From assembly GCA_910584375.1 (NCBI GenBank), contig CAJUAH010000019.1, forward strand, positions 1-64,000: DNA of 64,000 nt. Direction: 5' to 3'. Positions 18,328-27,014 of the stretch are shown here, in pieces; position 1 is the stretch's first letter, and each line of letters starts with the position of its first letter. Below the pieces are notes generated by a model, which worked only from the letters and a program-made list of their open reading frames with translations, did no database searches and was not told the DNA's origin. This DNA comes from an uncultured Acetatifactor sp. Its GTDB lineage: Bacteria > Bacillota > Clostridia > Lachnospirales > Lachnospiraceae. Made by a program: the position numbers and the translations under genes.

Positions 18328-19119
18328 ATGAGCGAAGTAATTGTCGTCACATCAGGTAAGGGCGGAGTGGGTAAGACCACCACAACCGCAAACGTTGGAA
18401 CCGGTCTGGCAAAGATGGGAAAAAAGGTCTGTCTGATCGACACCGATATCGGACTGCGCAATCTGGACGTGGTAATGGGACTGGAAAATCGGATTGTGTA
18501 CAATCTGGTGGACGTGGTGGAGGGGAGTTGCAGGGTGAAGCAGGCCCTGATCCGGGATAAGCGCAATCCCGGTCTGTACCTGATGCCCTCGGCCCAGACC
18601 AAGGACAAGAGCGCCGTCACTCCCGGACAGATGATCAAGGTGATCGATCACCTGAAGGAACAGTTCGACTACATCATTCTGGACTGTCCCGCAGGCATCG
18701 AGCAGGGATTCCAGAACGCCATAGCGGGAGCGGATCGGGCGCTGGTGGTGACCACGCCGGAGGTCTCCGCCATACGGGACGCGGACCGGATCATCGGTCT
18801 GCTGGAGGCGAACGGTTTCCAGAAGATGGATCTGATCATCAATCGGCTGCGCATGGATATGGTGCGAAGAGGAGATATGATGTCCTCCTCGGATGTGGTG
18901 GATATCCTGGCCGTTCCGCTGATCGGCATTATCCCCGATGACGAGAATGTTGTCATCAGCACCAATCAGGGCGAACCGCTGGTGGGCAGCGGCACTCCGG
19001 CGGGTATGGCGTACCAGAACGTATGCCAGCGCGTACTTGGCAGGGAGGTTCCGTTTTTGAACCTGGAAAAAACCATATCTTTCTGGACAAGGGTGAGCGG
19101 TATCTTCCACAAGGTATGA
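18328..19119 (+). CDS. minD: Septum site-determining ATPase MinD
   Basis: This 263-residue deviant Walker ATPase binds the membrane and positions MinC. The motif GKGGVGKTTTTANVGTGLA has the signature second lysine. The DTDIGLRNLDVVMGLENR and DCPAGIEQGFQNA segments are classic MinD. The C-terminus (about 250-263, KTISFWTRVSGIF) is a plausible amphipathic membrane-targeting helix. Confidence 0.97.
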   Translation: MSEVIVVTSGKGGVGKTTTTANVGTGLAKMGKKVCLIDTDIGLRNLDVVMGLENRIVYNLVDVVEGSCRVKQALIRDKRNPGLYLMPSAQTKDKSAVTPGQMIKVIDHLKEQFDYIILDCPAGIEQGFQNAIAGADRALVVTTPEVSAIRDADRIIGLLEANGFQKMDLIINRLRMDMVRRGDMMSSSDVVDILAVPLIGIIPDDENVVISTNQGEPLVGSGTPAGMAYQNVCQRVLGREVPFLNLEKTISFWTRVSGIFHKV

Positions 19120-19136
19120 GAGGGGGCATTTTAAAC

Positions 19137-19406
19137 ATGAGATCTTTTTTCAGAAAAAAAAGCTCCCGTGAAGTCGCCAAAGACAGGCTGAAGATCCTGC
19201 TGATCTCTGACAGGGTCAACTGTTCTCCGGAGATGATGGAGCTGATCAAGACAGATATCGCCAAGGTGATATCCAAGTACATGAAGATAGACACCGGAAA
19301 TATGGACATACAGATCAGCAAGATGGGGAACCAGGGCAAGAGAGGTATGCGCAACCCTGTGCTGAGCGCCAGTATCCCCATACTGGATCTGAACAAAAAT
19401 ACCTGA
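19137..19406 (+). CDS. minE: Cell division topological specificity factor MinE
   Basis: This 89-residue protein stimulates MinD ATPase and drives Min oscillation. The N-terminal anti-MinCD helix with SREVAKDRLKILLISDR is clear, followed by the topological domain LIKTDIAKVISKYMKID. I place the start at ATG 19137, preceded by GAGAGGGGG; the open frame continues upstream into minD without meaning. A MinE here indicates oscillating Min rather than DivIVA-anchored control. Confidence 0.93.
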   Translation: MRSFFRKKSSREVAKDRLKILLISDRVNCSPEMMELIKTDIAKVISKYMKIDTGNMDIQISKMGNQGKRGMRNPVLSASIPILDLNKNT

Positions 19407-19437
19407 AATTCTATGATATACACGAGGACCTGACAGA

Positions 19438-20547
19438 ATGTTTAACAAGGGCTATAGGATCCGAAACTATGATTTCAAATTAATCCTGATGATATTGGCG
19501 CTTTCCGCCATCGGCGTTTTCGCGGTGGGCAGCGCGCAGCAGTCCGTACAGCAGAAACAACTGATTGGAGTGATCGCCGGAACCTTTCTGATGGTGGTTA
19601 TCTCTCTGCTGGATTATGCGGTCTTGTTAAAACTATATTGGTTAATGTACCTTGGGAATTTAGTACTACTTTTGTTGGTGCGATATCTGGGATATGAGAC
19701 AAAAGGCGCGCAGCGCTGGTTTCAGATACCCGGAGGCTTTCGTTTCCAGCCGTCGGAGACTGCAAAAATCTTATTGATTTTATTCTTCGCACAGTTTATT
19801 ATGAAACATATAGAGAAGTTTAATACTTTTCGGATCATAGCGCTGTGCGTGCTGTTGATGGCGGCGCCCTGGTATCTGATCTACAAACAGCCGGATCTGT
19901 CCACCAGTATCGTGATGCTGGCTCTGTTCTGTATCATCATGTTCGCGGGGGGCCTGAGTTTCAAGGTCATATTCGGAGTGCTGGCTGCGGCCATACCGGC
20001 GATGGCCCTTCTGGTGGCGCTGGCCCTGCAGCCGGACAGCCAGATACTCACGAACAACCAGCGAGGGCGTATTCTGGCTTTTATCTACCCGGAACAGTAC
20101 GCCACCACCACGGCTTACCAGCAGCTCAATTCCGTGACGGCCATTGCCTCCGGCATGCTGAACGGAAAAGGGTATATGAATAACGAGATTACCTCCGTGA
20201 AGAACGGAAACTTTATCTCTGAGGCCCAGACGGACTTTATTTTTGCCGTGATCGGGGAGGAGTTCGGGTTTAAGGGAAGTCTCACAGTGATTCTGCTGGA
20301 AATGCTGATCGCTTTGGAATGTATTCATGTGGCCCGCAGAGCCAGAGATCCGGCAGGGACGGTCATTGCCGCCAGTATGGGGGGACTGGTGGGCGTCCAG
20401 GCATTTATCAATATTGGGGTGGCAACCTTCATACTGCCAACCACCGGTTTGACACTGCCTTTTGTAAGTTATGGTCTGACTTCTCTGATGAGTCTGTTTA
20501 TAGGCATGGGATTTGTGTTGAATGTGCGACTGCAGGCCAAAAGGTAG
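19438..20547 (+). CDS. rodA: RodA/FtsW/SpoVE family peptidoglycan glycosyltransferase
   Basis: This 369-residue SEDS-family protein polymerises lipid II with PBP2. About ten membrane helices are visible. The SEDS motifs RWFQIPGGFRFQPSETAK and KGYMNNEITSVKNGNFISEAQTDFIFAVIGEEFGF are present, with the conserved Glu/Asp-rich loop that holds the catalytic Asp. The ATG follows GAGGA. Its location after minE and in the same cluster as PBP2 supports RodA rather than FtsW. Confidence 0.93.
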   Translation: MFNKGYRIRNYDFKLILMILALSAIGVFAVGSAQQSVQQKQLIGVIAGTFLMVVISLLDYAVLLKLYWLMYLGNLVLLLLVRYLGYETKGAQRWFQIPGGFRFQPSETAKILLILFFAQFIMKHIEKFNTFRIIALCVLLMAAPWYLIYKQPDLSTSIVMLALFCIIMFAGGLSFKVIFGVLAAAIPAMALLVALALQPDSQILTNNQRGRILAFIYPEQYATTTAYQQLNSVTAIASGMLNGKGYMNNEITSVKNGNFISEAQTDFIFAVIGEEFGFKGSLTVILLEMLIALECIHVARRARDPAGTVIAASMGGLVGVQAFINIGVATFILPTTGLTLPFVSYGLTSLMSLFIGMGFVLNVRLQAKR

Positions 20548-20600
20548 GCCGGCGGCGGACAGGGGGCAGAGCTATCAATGTATGAGAGAGGTGTTTGGGT

Positions 20601-20996
20601 ATGAATATTGCACTCATCGCGCATGACGCGAAGAAAAAACTGATGCAGAATTTTTGCATCGCGTATCGGGGGATACTGAACAAAAATGAATTGTACGCCA
20701 CCGGCACCACCGGGCGGCTGATTGAAGAAGTGACCAACCTGAATATCCATAAGTTCCTGGCCGGGCATCTGGGCGGGGAACAGCAGATCGGCGCGCAGAT
20801 CGAGCACAATCAGATGGATCTGGTCATATTCCTGCGCGATCCGTTGACGCCCAAGTCCCATGAACCGGACGTCAACAATGTGGTGAAACTGTGTGATATG
20901 CACAATATCCCGCTGGCTACCAACTTGGCTACGGCGGAACTGTTGATCAAATCCCTGGACAGAGGAGACCTTGAGTGGCGTGAAATGTACAAATAA
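20601..20996 (+). CDS. mgsA: Methylglyoxal synthase
   Basis: This 131-residue enzyme converts dihydroxyacetone phosphate to methylglyoxal and phosphate, a bypass that relieves sugar-phosphate stress. Recognised by ALIAHDAKKK at the N-terminus, the TGTTGRLIEE phosphate site, and DLVIFLRDPLTPKSHEPDV, which includes the catalytic Asp. The ATG at 20601 has GAGAGG about 9 bases upstream and is preferred to a TTG six bases earlier. It lies in the shape/division cluster, as in many Clostridia. Confidence 0.96.
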   Translation: MNIALIAHDAKKKLMQNFCIAYRGILNKNELYATGTTGRLIEEVTNLNIHKFLAGHLGGEQQIGAQIEHNQMDLVIFLRDPLTPKSHEPDVNNVVKLCDMHNIPLATNLATAELLIKSLDRGDLEWREMYK

Positions 20997-21972
20997 CTAC
21001 CGGATAAAAATGATCTGCGTCCTGCTGTCCGCAGCGCTGGGATTTGGCTGTATGGGCTGCGGACAGAGCGCTTACGATATGCCCTACGATCCCGACGCGG
21101 CGGTCAGCGGTTTCAATGTGATCAGCCGCCAGAACAGTAAGGCGGCGCATACTTTCGCGGAAGACCTGTGCGTGGTGACGGAAGATATCACCCGTGACGA
21201 AACGGTGGATATGACCCAGGCGGAGGCGGCGGTTCTGTTTGACCTGAACAACCAGGAGGTACTGTACGCCAAAAACGCCCACGAAAAGCTGCATCCTGCC
21301 AGTCTTACCAAAGTGATGACCGCCCTGGTGGCGCTGAAATACGGCAGCATCGACCAGGTGATGACCGCCACCAGCGCGGTCACGATCACCGAGACCGGCG
21401 CCACGCTCACAGGCGTCAAGCCCGGCGATACCATGACGCTGAACCAGGCGCTGTACGCGCTGCTCCTGCAGAGCGGCAACGACGTGGCCATGATGATCGC
21501 CGAGAACGTAGGCGGCAGCGTAGAGCATTTTGTGGAACTGATGAATCAGGAGGCGCAGGAGCTGGGGGCCACCAATACGCATTTCATGAATCCCCACGGG
21601 CTGACCCAGGAAGAACATTACACAACGGCGTATGATCTCTATCTGATCTTTAACGAGGCGCTGAAATACGAGAAGTTCAACGAAGTCATTCAGGCGGGCA
21701 GTTATGAGACTACATACAGCGACGCCGCGGGCGCGGTAAAGACGCTGAACGTGCAGAGCTCCAATCTGTTTCTGCGGGGCAATTACAAGGCTCCGGACAA
21801 TATCACCGTGATCGGCGGCAAGACCGGTACCACCAATGCGGCCAGGAGCTGTCTGATGCTGCTTTGTCGGGACGCGGGCGGTTCACCCTATATCTCTGTG
21901 ATCCTGAAGGCGGAAACCAGGGATCTGGTCTATGAAAAAATGATAGATTTATTGGACGAAATACAGAATTAA
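20971..21972 (+). CDS. D-alanyl-D-alanine carboxypeptidase (DacA/PBP5-like)
   Basis: This 333-residue low-molecular-weight penicillin-binding protein trims the terminal D-Ala of peptidoglycan stem peptides. The catalytic motifs are ASLTKVMTAL (SxxK), SGND (SxN) and GKTGTT (KTG). The N-terminus has a short hydrophobic signal ending in a cysteine-containing GFGCMGCG stretch, possibly a lipoprotein site, though it is not a strict lipobox. The typical C-terminal PBP5 domain is missing; the protein ends soon after the catalytic domain. TTG 20971, three bases after AGGAG, overlaps mgsA; GTG 20980 is an alternative start. Confidence 0.92.
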   Translation: MSGVKCTNNYRIKMICVLLSAALGFGCMGCGQSAYDMPYDPDAAVSGFNVISRQNSKAAHTFAEDLCVVTEDITRDETVDMTQAEAAVLFDLNNQEVLYAKNAHEKLHPASLTKVMTALVALKYGSIDQVMTATSAVTITETGATLTGVKPGDTMTLNQALYALLLQSGNDVAMMIAENVGGSVEHFVELMNQEAQELGATNTHFMNPHGLTQEEHYTTAYDLYLIFNEALKYEKFNEVIQAGSYETTYSDAAGAVKTLNVQSSNLFLRGNYKAPDNITVIGGKTGTTNAARSCLMLLCRDAGGSPYISVILKAETRDLVYEKMIDLLDEIQN

Positions 21973-21975
21973 AGG

Positions 21976-22004
21976 TTGTTTTTTATGCTGAGATAAATTA
22001 TAAT
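21976..22004 (+). promoter_or_regulatory. Promoter of the small P-loop gene
   Basis: TTGTTT at 21976-21981 and TATAAT at 21999-22004 are 17 bp apart. The AGGAGG ribosome site and ATG of the next gene follow within 40 bp. Confidence 0.65.
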
Positions 22005-22042
22005 AACAGTAGTTCTAAAAATTTACTTTAGGAGGGTTACCA

Positions 22043-22462
22043 ATGGTTCAACTGATTGTAGGCAATAAGGGCAAGGGAAAGACGAAACATTTGTTGGATA
22101 AGGTAAATAATGAGATCAAGAGTATTACGGGCAATATCGTATACCTGGATAAAAGCACCAAACATATGTATGAGCTTAACAATAAGGTCAGACTGATCGA
22201 CGTATCGCAGTTTATGATTGAGAACGCCAGCGAGTTTATCGGATTTGTCAGCGGGATTATCTCTCAGGACCATGATCTGCAGCAGATGTATTTTGACAGT
22301 TTTCTGAAGATCTCCTGTCTGGAGGGGGCGGATATCACGGATACGGTGGCTAAGCTGGAGAAAGTCAGCAAGGCTACAGGCGTAGATTTTATTCTGAGCG
22401 TATCAAAGGATGAAGGGGAACTGCCCGAATCCGTTAAGAAGAATATTCTTATTTCTCTGTAA
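22043..22462 (+). CDS. Small P-loop ATP-binding protein of unknown function
   Basis: This 139-residue protein starts with a Walker A-like motif GNKGKGKT (7-14). It has an ordered alpha/beta pattern with a possible Walker B strand near VDFILSVSKDEGELP. No other domain is visible; it is too small for a full ABC or PilT ATPase, although such proteins are sometimes annotated as twitching-motility-related. It has its own promoter, an AGGAGG site and its own terminator (22532-22565), so it is a monocistronic, autonomously expressed gene. Function unknown. Confidence 0.75.
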   Translation: MVQLIVGNKGKGKTKHLLDKVNNEIKSITGNIVYLDKSTKHMYELNNKVRLIDVSQFMIENASEFIGFVSGIISQDHDLQQMYFDSFLKISCLEGADITDTVAKLEKVSKATGVDFILSVSKDEGELPESVKKNILISL

Positions 22463-22531
22463 GCGGGAATCAAATGGTCGTGCAGGCACGGCACTTGACT
22501 CATTGACCGCGGGAATATAGGACGTAAAGAC

Positions 22532-22565
22532 AAAAGCCTCGGACAATAAAGCTGGGGCTTTTTTC
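22532..22565 (+). terminator. Intrinsic terminator after the P-loop gene
   Basis: The 9-bp stem AAAAGCCTC (22532-22540) pairs with GGGGCTTTT (22554-22562) with one wobble pair. The run of six T ends the structure, giving a standard rho-independent terminator. Confidence 0.8.
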
Positions 22566-22591
22566 TAAGATATGTATTTTGGAGGTGACAG

Positions 22592-23998
22592 GTGGCACAG
22601 AGACAACAGCCCCCTAACAATATCAGGAAATACCGTAAGCCCCTGAATCTGAATATCGGCATGATTATCTTTGTGGCGATCCTGGTCTATGTGGTGTACT
22701 GTATCTTTGCCTCCCTGCAGGTGGAGCATATATCTCCCTATGAGGTCAAAGAGGGATCTCTGGCCATGAATTATTCATACCGGGGTATCGCGGTTCGGCA
22801 GGAGAGTGTGGTAGTCGCGGATAAGGCCGGATATATCAACTATTATGCCCGGGAGGGAGAGCGGGTGGCCTGCGGAGATCTGGTCTATACGGTGGACGAG
22901 ACGGGCCGTCTGAACGATTATCTGCAGAGTACGGATATGGGTGACAATGCCCTCAGCGAGCGGGAACTGGCGGAACTGCGCGGGGAGATCGGCGGTTTTG
23001 TCCACAGCTTTGATCCCACGGATTTTGACAGCATATACAGTTTCAAGTACAGCTTAAAGGGTACGGTCATGAGACTGGCCAATGCCAATATGATGCAGAA
23101 TATCAGCAGGATCAACGACAGCAGCGATATCATCAACATGGTGGACTTCTGCCGCAGCGCGGGCACGGGCATCGTGACCTACTGGACGGACGGCTACGAA
23201 GAGCTGACGCCGGAGATGGTAAACGCCGACATGTTCAATGAGAAGGAATATGAAAAGAACCAGCTTTTGAGCGTGGAACTGATCACCCAGGGGGATGCGG
23301 TGTACAAGCTCTCCACCAGTGAGAACTGGTCTTTGGTGATTCCGGTGGAGGAGGATATCGGGCTGCTGCTGCAGGAGAAGAGTACCGTCAAGATCCGTTT
23401 CCTTAAGAATCAGTATGAGTCCTGGGCCACCGCCAAACTGATCCGGGGCAGCGACGGGGATCCCTATGTGCAGCTCGATTTCAACAACTCCATGGTGACC
23501 TTTGCCACGGACCGATATGTGGATATCGAACTGATCCTCAACGACGAGGTGGGGCTCAAGATTCCCAATTCCTCCATCGTCCAGAAAGACTTTTATCTGG
23601 TGCCCGCCGCCTATATGACCAAGGGAGCGGACGGAACGGATGGGGTGATCCTGGAACGGTACAATGAAGAGGGAAATATTTACAGTGAATTTTTGGAGAC
23701 TTCCATATACAATTATGACGAGGAGAATCAGGAATACTACCTGGACAGCGCGGCATTGCAGCTCGGCTCCAACATCATCATGCCGGACAGCCAGGAAAAG
23801 TATACCGTCAGCCGCAGGGCGTCTCTCACGGGCGTGTACAATATGAACAAGGGATATGCGGATTTCAGACAGATCAATATCCTGTATCAGAATGAAGAGT
23901 ACGCGATTGTGAAATCCAACACCCGGTACGGCCTGAATGTGTACGATTATATCGTGCTGAACGCGGCGTCCGTGGACGATGCGCAGTTTATCTATTGA
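22592..23998 (+). CDS. HlyD-like membrane-anchored adaptor protein
   Basis: This 468-residue protein has a basic N-terminus, one membrane helix (about 24-46) and an extracytoplasmic region with the biotinyl-lipoyl-like segment IAVRQESVVVADKAGYINYYAREGERV. That is the HlyD/membrane-fusion type found in Gram-positive Lachnospiraceae. No transporter gene is adjacent; the neighbours are yggS and sepF, so a role at the cell surface or division site is possible but inferred. The GTG start at 22592 follows GGAGGTGACAG. The family assignment is fair; the function is unknown. Confidence 0.75.
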   Translation: MAQRQQPPNNIRKYRKPLNLNIGMIIFVAILVYVVYCIFASLQVEHISPYEVKEGSLAMNYSYRGIAVRQESVVVADKAGYINYYAREGERVACGDLVYTVDETGRLNDYLQSTDMGDNALSERELAELRGEIGGFVHSFDPTDFDSIYSFKYSLKGTVMRLANANMMQNISRINDSSDIINMVDFCRSAGTGIVTYWTDGYEELTPEMVNADMFNEKEYEKNQLLSVELITQGDAVYKLSTSENWSLVIPVEEDIGLLLQEKSTVKIRFLKNQYESWATAKLIRGSDGDPYVQLDFNNSMVTFATDRYVDIELILNDEVGLKIPNSSIVQKDFYLVPAAYMTKGADGTDGVILERYNEEGNIYSEFLETSIYNYDEENQEYYLDSAALQLGSNIIMPDSQEKYTVSRRASLTGVYNMNKGYADFRQINILYQNEEYAIVKSNTRYGLNVYDYIVLNAASVDDAQFIY

Positions 23999-24017
23999 TC
24001 CGGGCGGAGGGTGAAAA

Positions 24018-24707
24018 ATGATCGGGGACAATTTGGCATATGTCAGACAGAATATAGCGGACGCGTGTACGCGGGCGGGCCGGGACGCCGACGGGGTCAC
24101 ACTGATCGCCGTCAGCAAGACCAAGCCGGTGGAGATGCTGTGGGAAGCGTATGAGGCCGGAGTGCGGGATTTCGGAGAGAACAGGGCGCTGGAGCTGGTG
24201 GACAAGTACGAGGCGCTGCCCAAGGATATCCGGTGGCATATGATCGGCCATCTGCAGCGCAACAAGGTCAGGTATCTGGTGGGCCGGGTAGCTATGATCC
24301 ACAGTGTGGACTCCCTGCGGTTGGCGCAGGAGATCCAAAAGGAGGCGGAAAAGAAACAGGTGCAGGTGGATATCCTGGTGGAAGTCAATGTGGCCGGGGA
24401 AGCGAGCAAATTCGGCGGCAGCCGGGAGGATACCCTGCAATTGGTGCAGGAGATTGCTCTGCTGCCCTCTGTTCATATCAAAGGATTGATGACCGTGGCT
24501 CCCTATGTGCAGAATCCGGAAGAAAATCGCGGTATTTTTAGAAACTTAAGGCAATTAGCTGTTGACATTGAGCGGAAAAGCATTGATAATGTTAGTATGA
24601 ATGTGTTATCCATGGGAATGACCGGAGATTATCAGGTGGCTGTTGAGGAAGGCGCCGCCTGTGTAAGGGTAGGCACCGGTATTTTTGGCGACAGGACGGT
24701 TATGTGA
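24018..24707 (+). CDS. YggS/YlmE-type PLP homeostasis protein
   Basis: This 229-residue single-domain alanine-racemase-fold protein binds pyridoxal phosphate and controls its homeostasis; no catalytic activity is known for the family. The PLP lysine lies in IAVSKTKPVEML. Other family blocks are FGENRALELVDKYE, WHMIGHLQRNKVRYLV and GMTGDYQVAVEEGAACVRVGTGIFG. It directly precedes sepF, the same order as ylmE-ylmF in Bacillus. An internal promoter for sepF may lie in its 3' third. Confidence 0.95.
   Translation: MIGDNLAYVRQNIADACTRAGRDADGVTLIAVSKTKPVEMLWEAYEAGVRDFGENRALELVDKYEALPKDIRWHMIGHLQRNKVRYLVGRVAMIHSVDSLRLAQEIQKEAEKKQVQVDILVEVNVAGEASKFGGSREDTLQLVQEIALLPSVHIKGLMTVAPYVQNPEENRGIFRNLRQLAVDIERKSIDNVSMNVLSMGMTGDYQVAVEEGAACVRVGTGIFGDRTVM
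24562..24590 (+). promoter_or_regulatory. Candidate intragenic promoter for sepF
   Basis: TTGACA at 24562-24567 and GATAAT at 24585-24590 have an exact 17-bp spacer. They lie inside the yggS coding region in a locally AT-rich patch, about 160 bp upstream of sepF. Confidence 0.45.
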
Positions 24708-24749
24708 GGTGTTCAGTCACCGGATGTTTGATAGAAGGAGAACAGTATA

Positions 24750-25268
24750 ATGGGTGTAATGGACAAGTTTCTGAATTATATGAAACTGAATGAGGACGAA
24801 GACGGCTACTATGATGACGACTACTATGACGACGACATGGAGGACGCCCCCGCCCCCAAGAAGACCGGCACGGCCAAGGACAACGACGATCTGCTGGACG
24901 AGAAACCGGCCCGAAAGCCTTCGACCGGCAAGGTGACGCAGATGCGTCAGCCCGCCACCCGCAAGATTTCGGGAGGAGCCGGTATGGAGGTCTGCGTGAT
25001 TAAACCCACCACCATAGAGGATGCCCGGGAGATTACGGAGACGCTTTTGGCCAATCGCACCGTGGTGTTGAACCTGGAGGGTCTGGATGTGGATATTGCC
25101 CAGAGGATCATTGATTTTACCTCCGGTTCCTGCTTTGCCATATCCGGCAACCTGCAAAAGATATCTCACTATATCTTTATTATTACACCGGCCAGCGTGG
25201 ATATTTCCGGCGATTTTCAGGATATTTTCGGAGGCTCGTTCGACTCTCCCCTGAATACGGATTTATAA
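24750..25268 (+). CDS. sepF: Cell division protein SepF
   Basis: This 172-residue protein binds FtsZ polymers and the membrane and helps shape the septum. It has a short amphipathic N-terminus (MGVMDKFLNYMKL), an acidic Asp/Tyr-rich linker, and the SepF core with TTIEDAREITETLLANRTVVLNLEGLD and GSCFAISGNLQKIS. The ATG has AGAAGGAG upstream. It is followed directly by a strong terminator. Confidence 0.95.
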   Translation: MGVMDKFLNYMKLNEDEDGYYDDDYYDDDMEDAPAPKKTGTAKDNDDLLDEKPARKPSTGKVTQMRQPATRKISGGAGMEVCVIKPTTIEDAREITETLLANRTVVLNLEGLDVDIAQRIIDFTSGSCFAISGNLQKISHYIFIITPASVDISGDFQDIFGGSFDSPLNTDL

Positions 25269-25278
25269 GGACATCAAT

Positions 25279-25316
25279 AACTGTTCGGCGGCTTGCCGCC
25301 GGACAGTTAATTTTTT
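25279..25316 (+). terminator. Strong intrinsic terminator after sepF
   Basis: A 14-bp stem (25279-25292 with 25295-25308, one T-G wobble) is built around CGGCGGC/GCCGCCG and followed by AATTTTTT. It separates sepF from aroB. Confidence 0.88.
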
Positions 25317-25333
25317 GAAAGCGAGGCGATACT

Positions 25334-26437
25334 ATGGCACAGCGACTGCCCATACTCTATCAGAACAAACCCTGTTACGATATCTATATCACCAGGGATT
25401 TTAACGATATACCCCGGGAATTTGAGCCTTTTGTCACTTCCGGGCAGAAAATATGTATCGTTACGGACTCCAATGTGCGGGGTCTGTATGCGAACGCTTT
25501 GAAGGAGGAGCTGGACTGGCTCTCCTCCAAGGTAGATATCTATACGCTGCCCGCCGGGGAGGAACATAAGACTCTTGACAGTGTCCGGGAGGTCTATACT
25601 TTTCTGATCCGGGAGGGATATGGCCGCAAGGATCTGCTGGTGGCGCTGGGCGGCGGCGTGATCGGCGATATGACGGGCTATATAGCCGCCACCTATCTGC
25701 GGGGCGTGGATTATATACAGATTCCCACCACTTTGCTGTCCCAGTGCGACAGCAGCATAGGAGGCAAGACGGGAGTGGATTTTGACGGCTATAAGAACAT
25801 GGTCGGCGCTTTCAAGATGCCGCGTCTGGTATATATGAACATGCATACGCTGCGCACGCTGGAGGATCGCCAGTACTTTTCCGGTTTCGCGGAGGTAATG
25901 AAACATGGCCTGATCAAAGACGCCAGGTTCTATACCTGGCTTATTGAGCAGATGTATGAGATCTGCGAGAAGGACATGGACGTGCTGGAAGAGATGATCC
26001 TGCGCAGCTGTACCGTAAAAAAGCAGGTGGTGGAAAAGGATCCTCTGGAACAGGGAGAGCGGGCTCTGCTCAATTATGGGCATACCATCGGTCATGCCAT
26101 TGAAAAGGCCCGACATTTTCAGTTGCTCCACGGAGAGTGTGTGGCTCTGGGCGCTGTGGCGGCCGCCTTTATCTCCTGGAAGAGGGATATGATATCCATG
26201 GAAGAATACTATGAGATTCGGGATATGTTCGTACCCTTTTATCTGCCCATCACCGTGGACGATATCGACCCGGAGGAAGTACTGCGGCTGACCAGATCCG
26301 ATAAAAAAGCCCAGTCCGGCGTTATCCGCTTTGTCCTGCTGGAGCGCATCGGCAGGGCGGTCATCGACACTACCGTAACAGACGAGGAGATATTGGAGGC
26401 AGTCCGGGAAATCCGTTTTGAGGAAACATCGGACTGA
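25334..26437 (+). CDS. aroB: 3-dehydroquinate synthase
   Basis: This 367-residue enzyme converts DAHP to 3-dehydroquinate in the shikimate pathway. Motifs are GGGVIGDMTGYIAATYLRG (NAD and substrate), the PTTLLSQCDSSIGGKTGVD block, and metal ligands in AEVMKHGLI, NYGHTIGHAIE and LLHGECVALG. It starts soon after the sepF terminator and is followed by lspA, with which it probably forms a unit. No other shikimate gene is in the window. Confidence 0.96.
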   Translation: MAQRLPILYQNKPCYDIYITRDFNDIPREFEPFVTSGQKICIVTDSNVRGLYANALKEELDWLSSKVDIYTLPAGEEHKTLDSVREVYTFLIREGYGRKDLLVALGGGVIGDMTGYIAATYLRGVDYIQIPTTLLSQCDSSIGGKTGVDFDGYKNMVGAFKMPRLVYMNMHTLRTLEDRQYFSGFAEVMKHGLIKDARFYTWLIEQMYEICEKDMDVLEEMILRSCTVKKQVVEKDPLEQGERALLNYGHTIGHAIEKARHFQLLHGECVALGAVAAAFISWKRDMISMEEYYEIRDMFVPFYLPITVDDIDPEEVLRLTRSDKKAQSGVIRFVLLERIGRAVIDTTVTDEEILEAVREIRFEETSD

Positions 26438-26471
26438 CAGAAAACTGACAGAGATATGAGAGGATAGAAGA

Positions 26472-27011
26472 GTGGACAGGAAAAAATGGTATCAGAAAAA
26501 AGCGTTTATGTTGTTGATCGATGTGTTGCTGTGCGTTCTCCTGGTCTGGTTCGACCAGTTTACCAAGGGGCTGGCAATCAGCAGACTAAAGGGGCGATCC
26601 GCCTATTCTCTGATCGACGGAGTTCTGGAACTGCAATATCTGGAGAACCATGGCATGGCTTTCGGCATGCTGCAGAATCAAAAGGTATTCATACTGTTCG
26701 TAGGCGTAATCTTTATGCTGGTGCTGTTGTTTTTCCTGCTAAAGATGCCCGAGAGCGGTAAATTCCGGGTGATACATGTGCTGATGGTGTTTATTATTTC
26801 CGGGGGACTGGGCAATATGTTGGACAGAATGCGCCTGGACTATGTGGTGGACTTCATATCTTTTGTGCTCATTAACTATCCCATATTTAATGTGGCGGAT
26901 ATCTATGTGGTCTGCGCTACCATAGGACTGTTTATCATGTTCCTGTTTGTTCTGAAGGAAAAGGATCTGGAATTTCTGAACTTCAAGCAGAACCGGTATC
27001 GGGAGATGTGA
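26472..27011 (+). CDS. lspA: Lipoprotein signal peptidase (LspA)
   Basis: This 179-residue aspartic membrane protease cleaves the signal peptide of prolipoproteins. Four hydrophobic segments are seen. The conserved motifs NHGMAFGML, GNMLDRMRLDYVVDFI and FNVADIYV include the two catalytic Asp. The GTG start at 26472 follows a purine-rich AGGATAGAAGA stretch. It is directly followed by the rluD-type gene, a widespread pairing. Confidence 0.93.
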   Translation: MDRKKWYQKKAFMLLIDVLLCVLLVWFDQFTKGLAISRLKGRSAYSLIDGVLELQYLENHGMAFGMLQNQKVFILFVGVIFMLVLLFFLLKMPESGKFRVIHVLMVFIISGGLGNMLDRMRLDYVVDFISFVLINYPIFNVADIYVVCATIGLFIMFLFVLKEKDLEFLNFKQNRYREM

Positions 27012-27014
27012 TAT

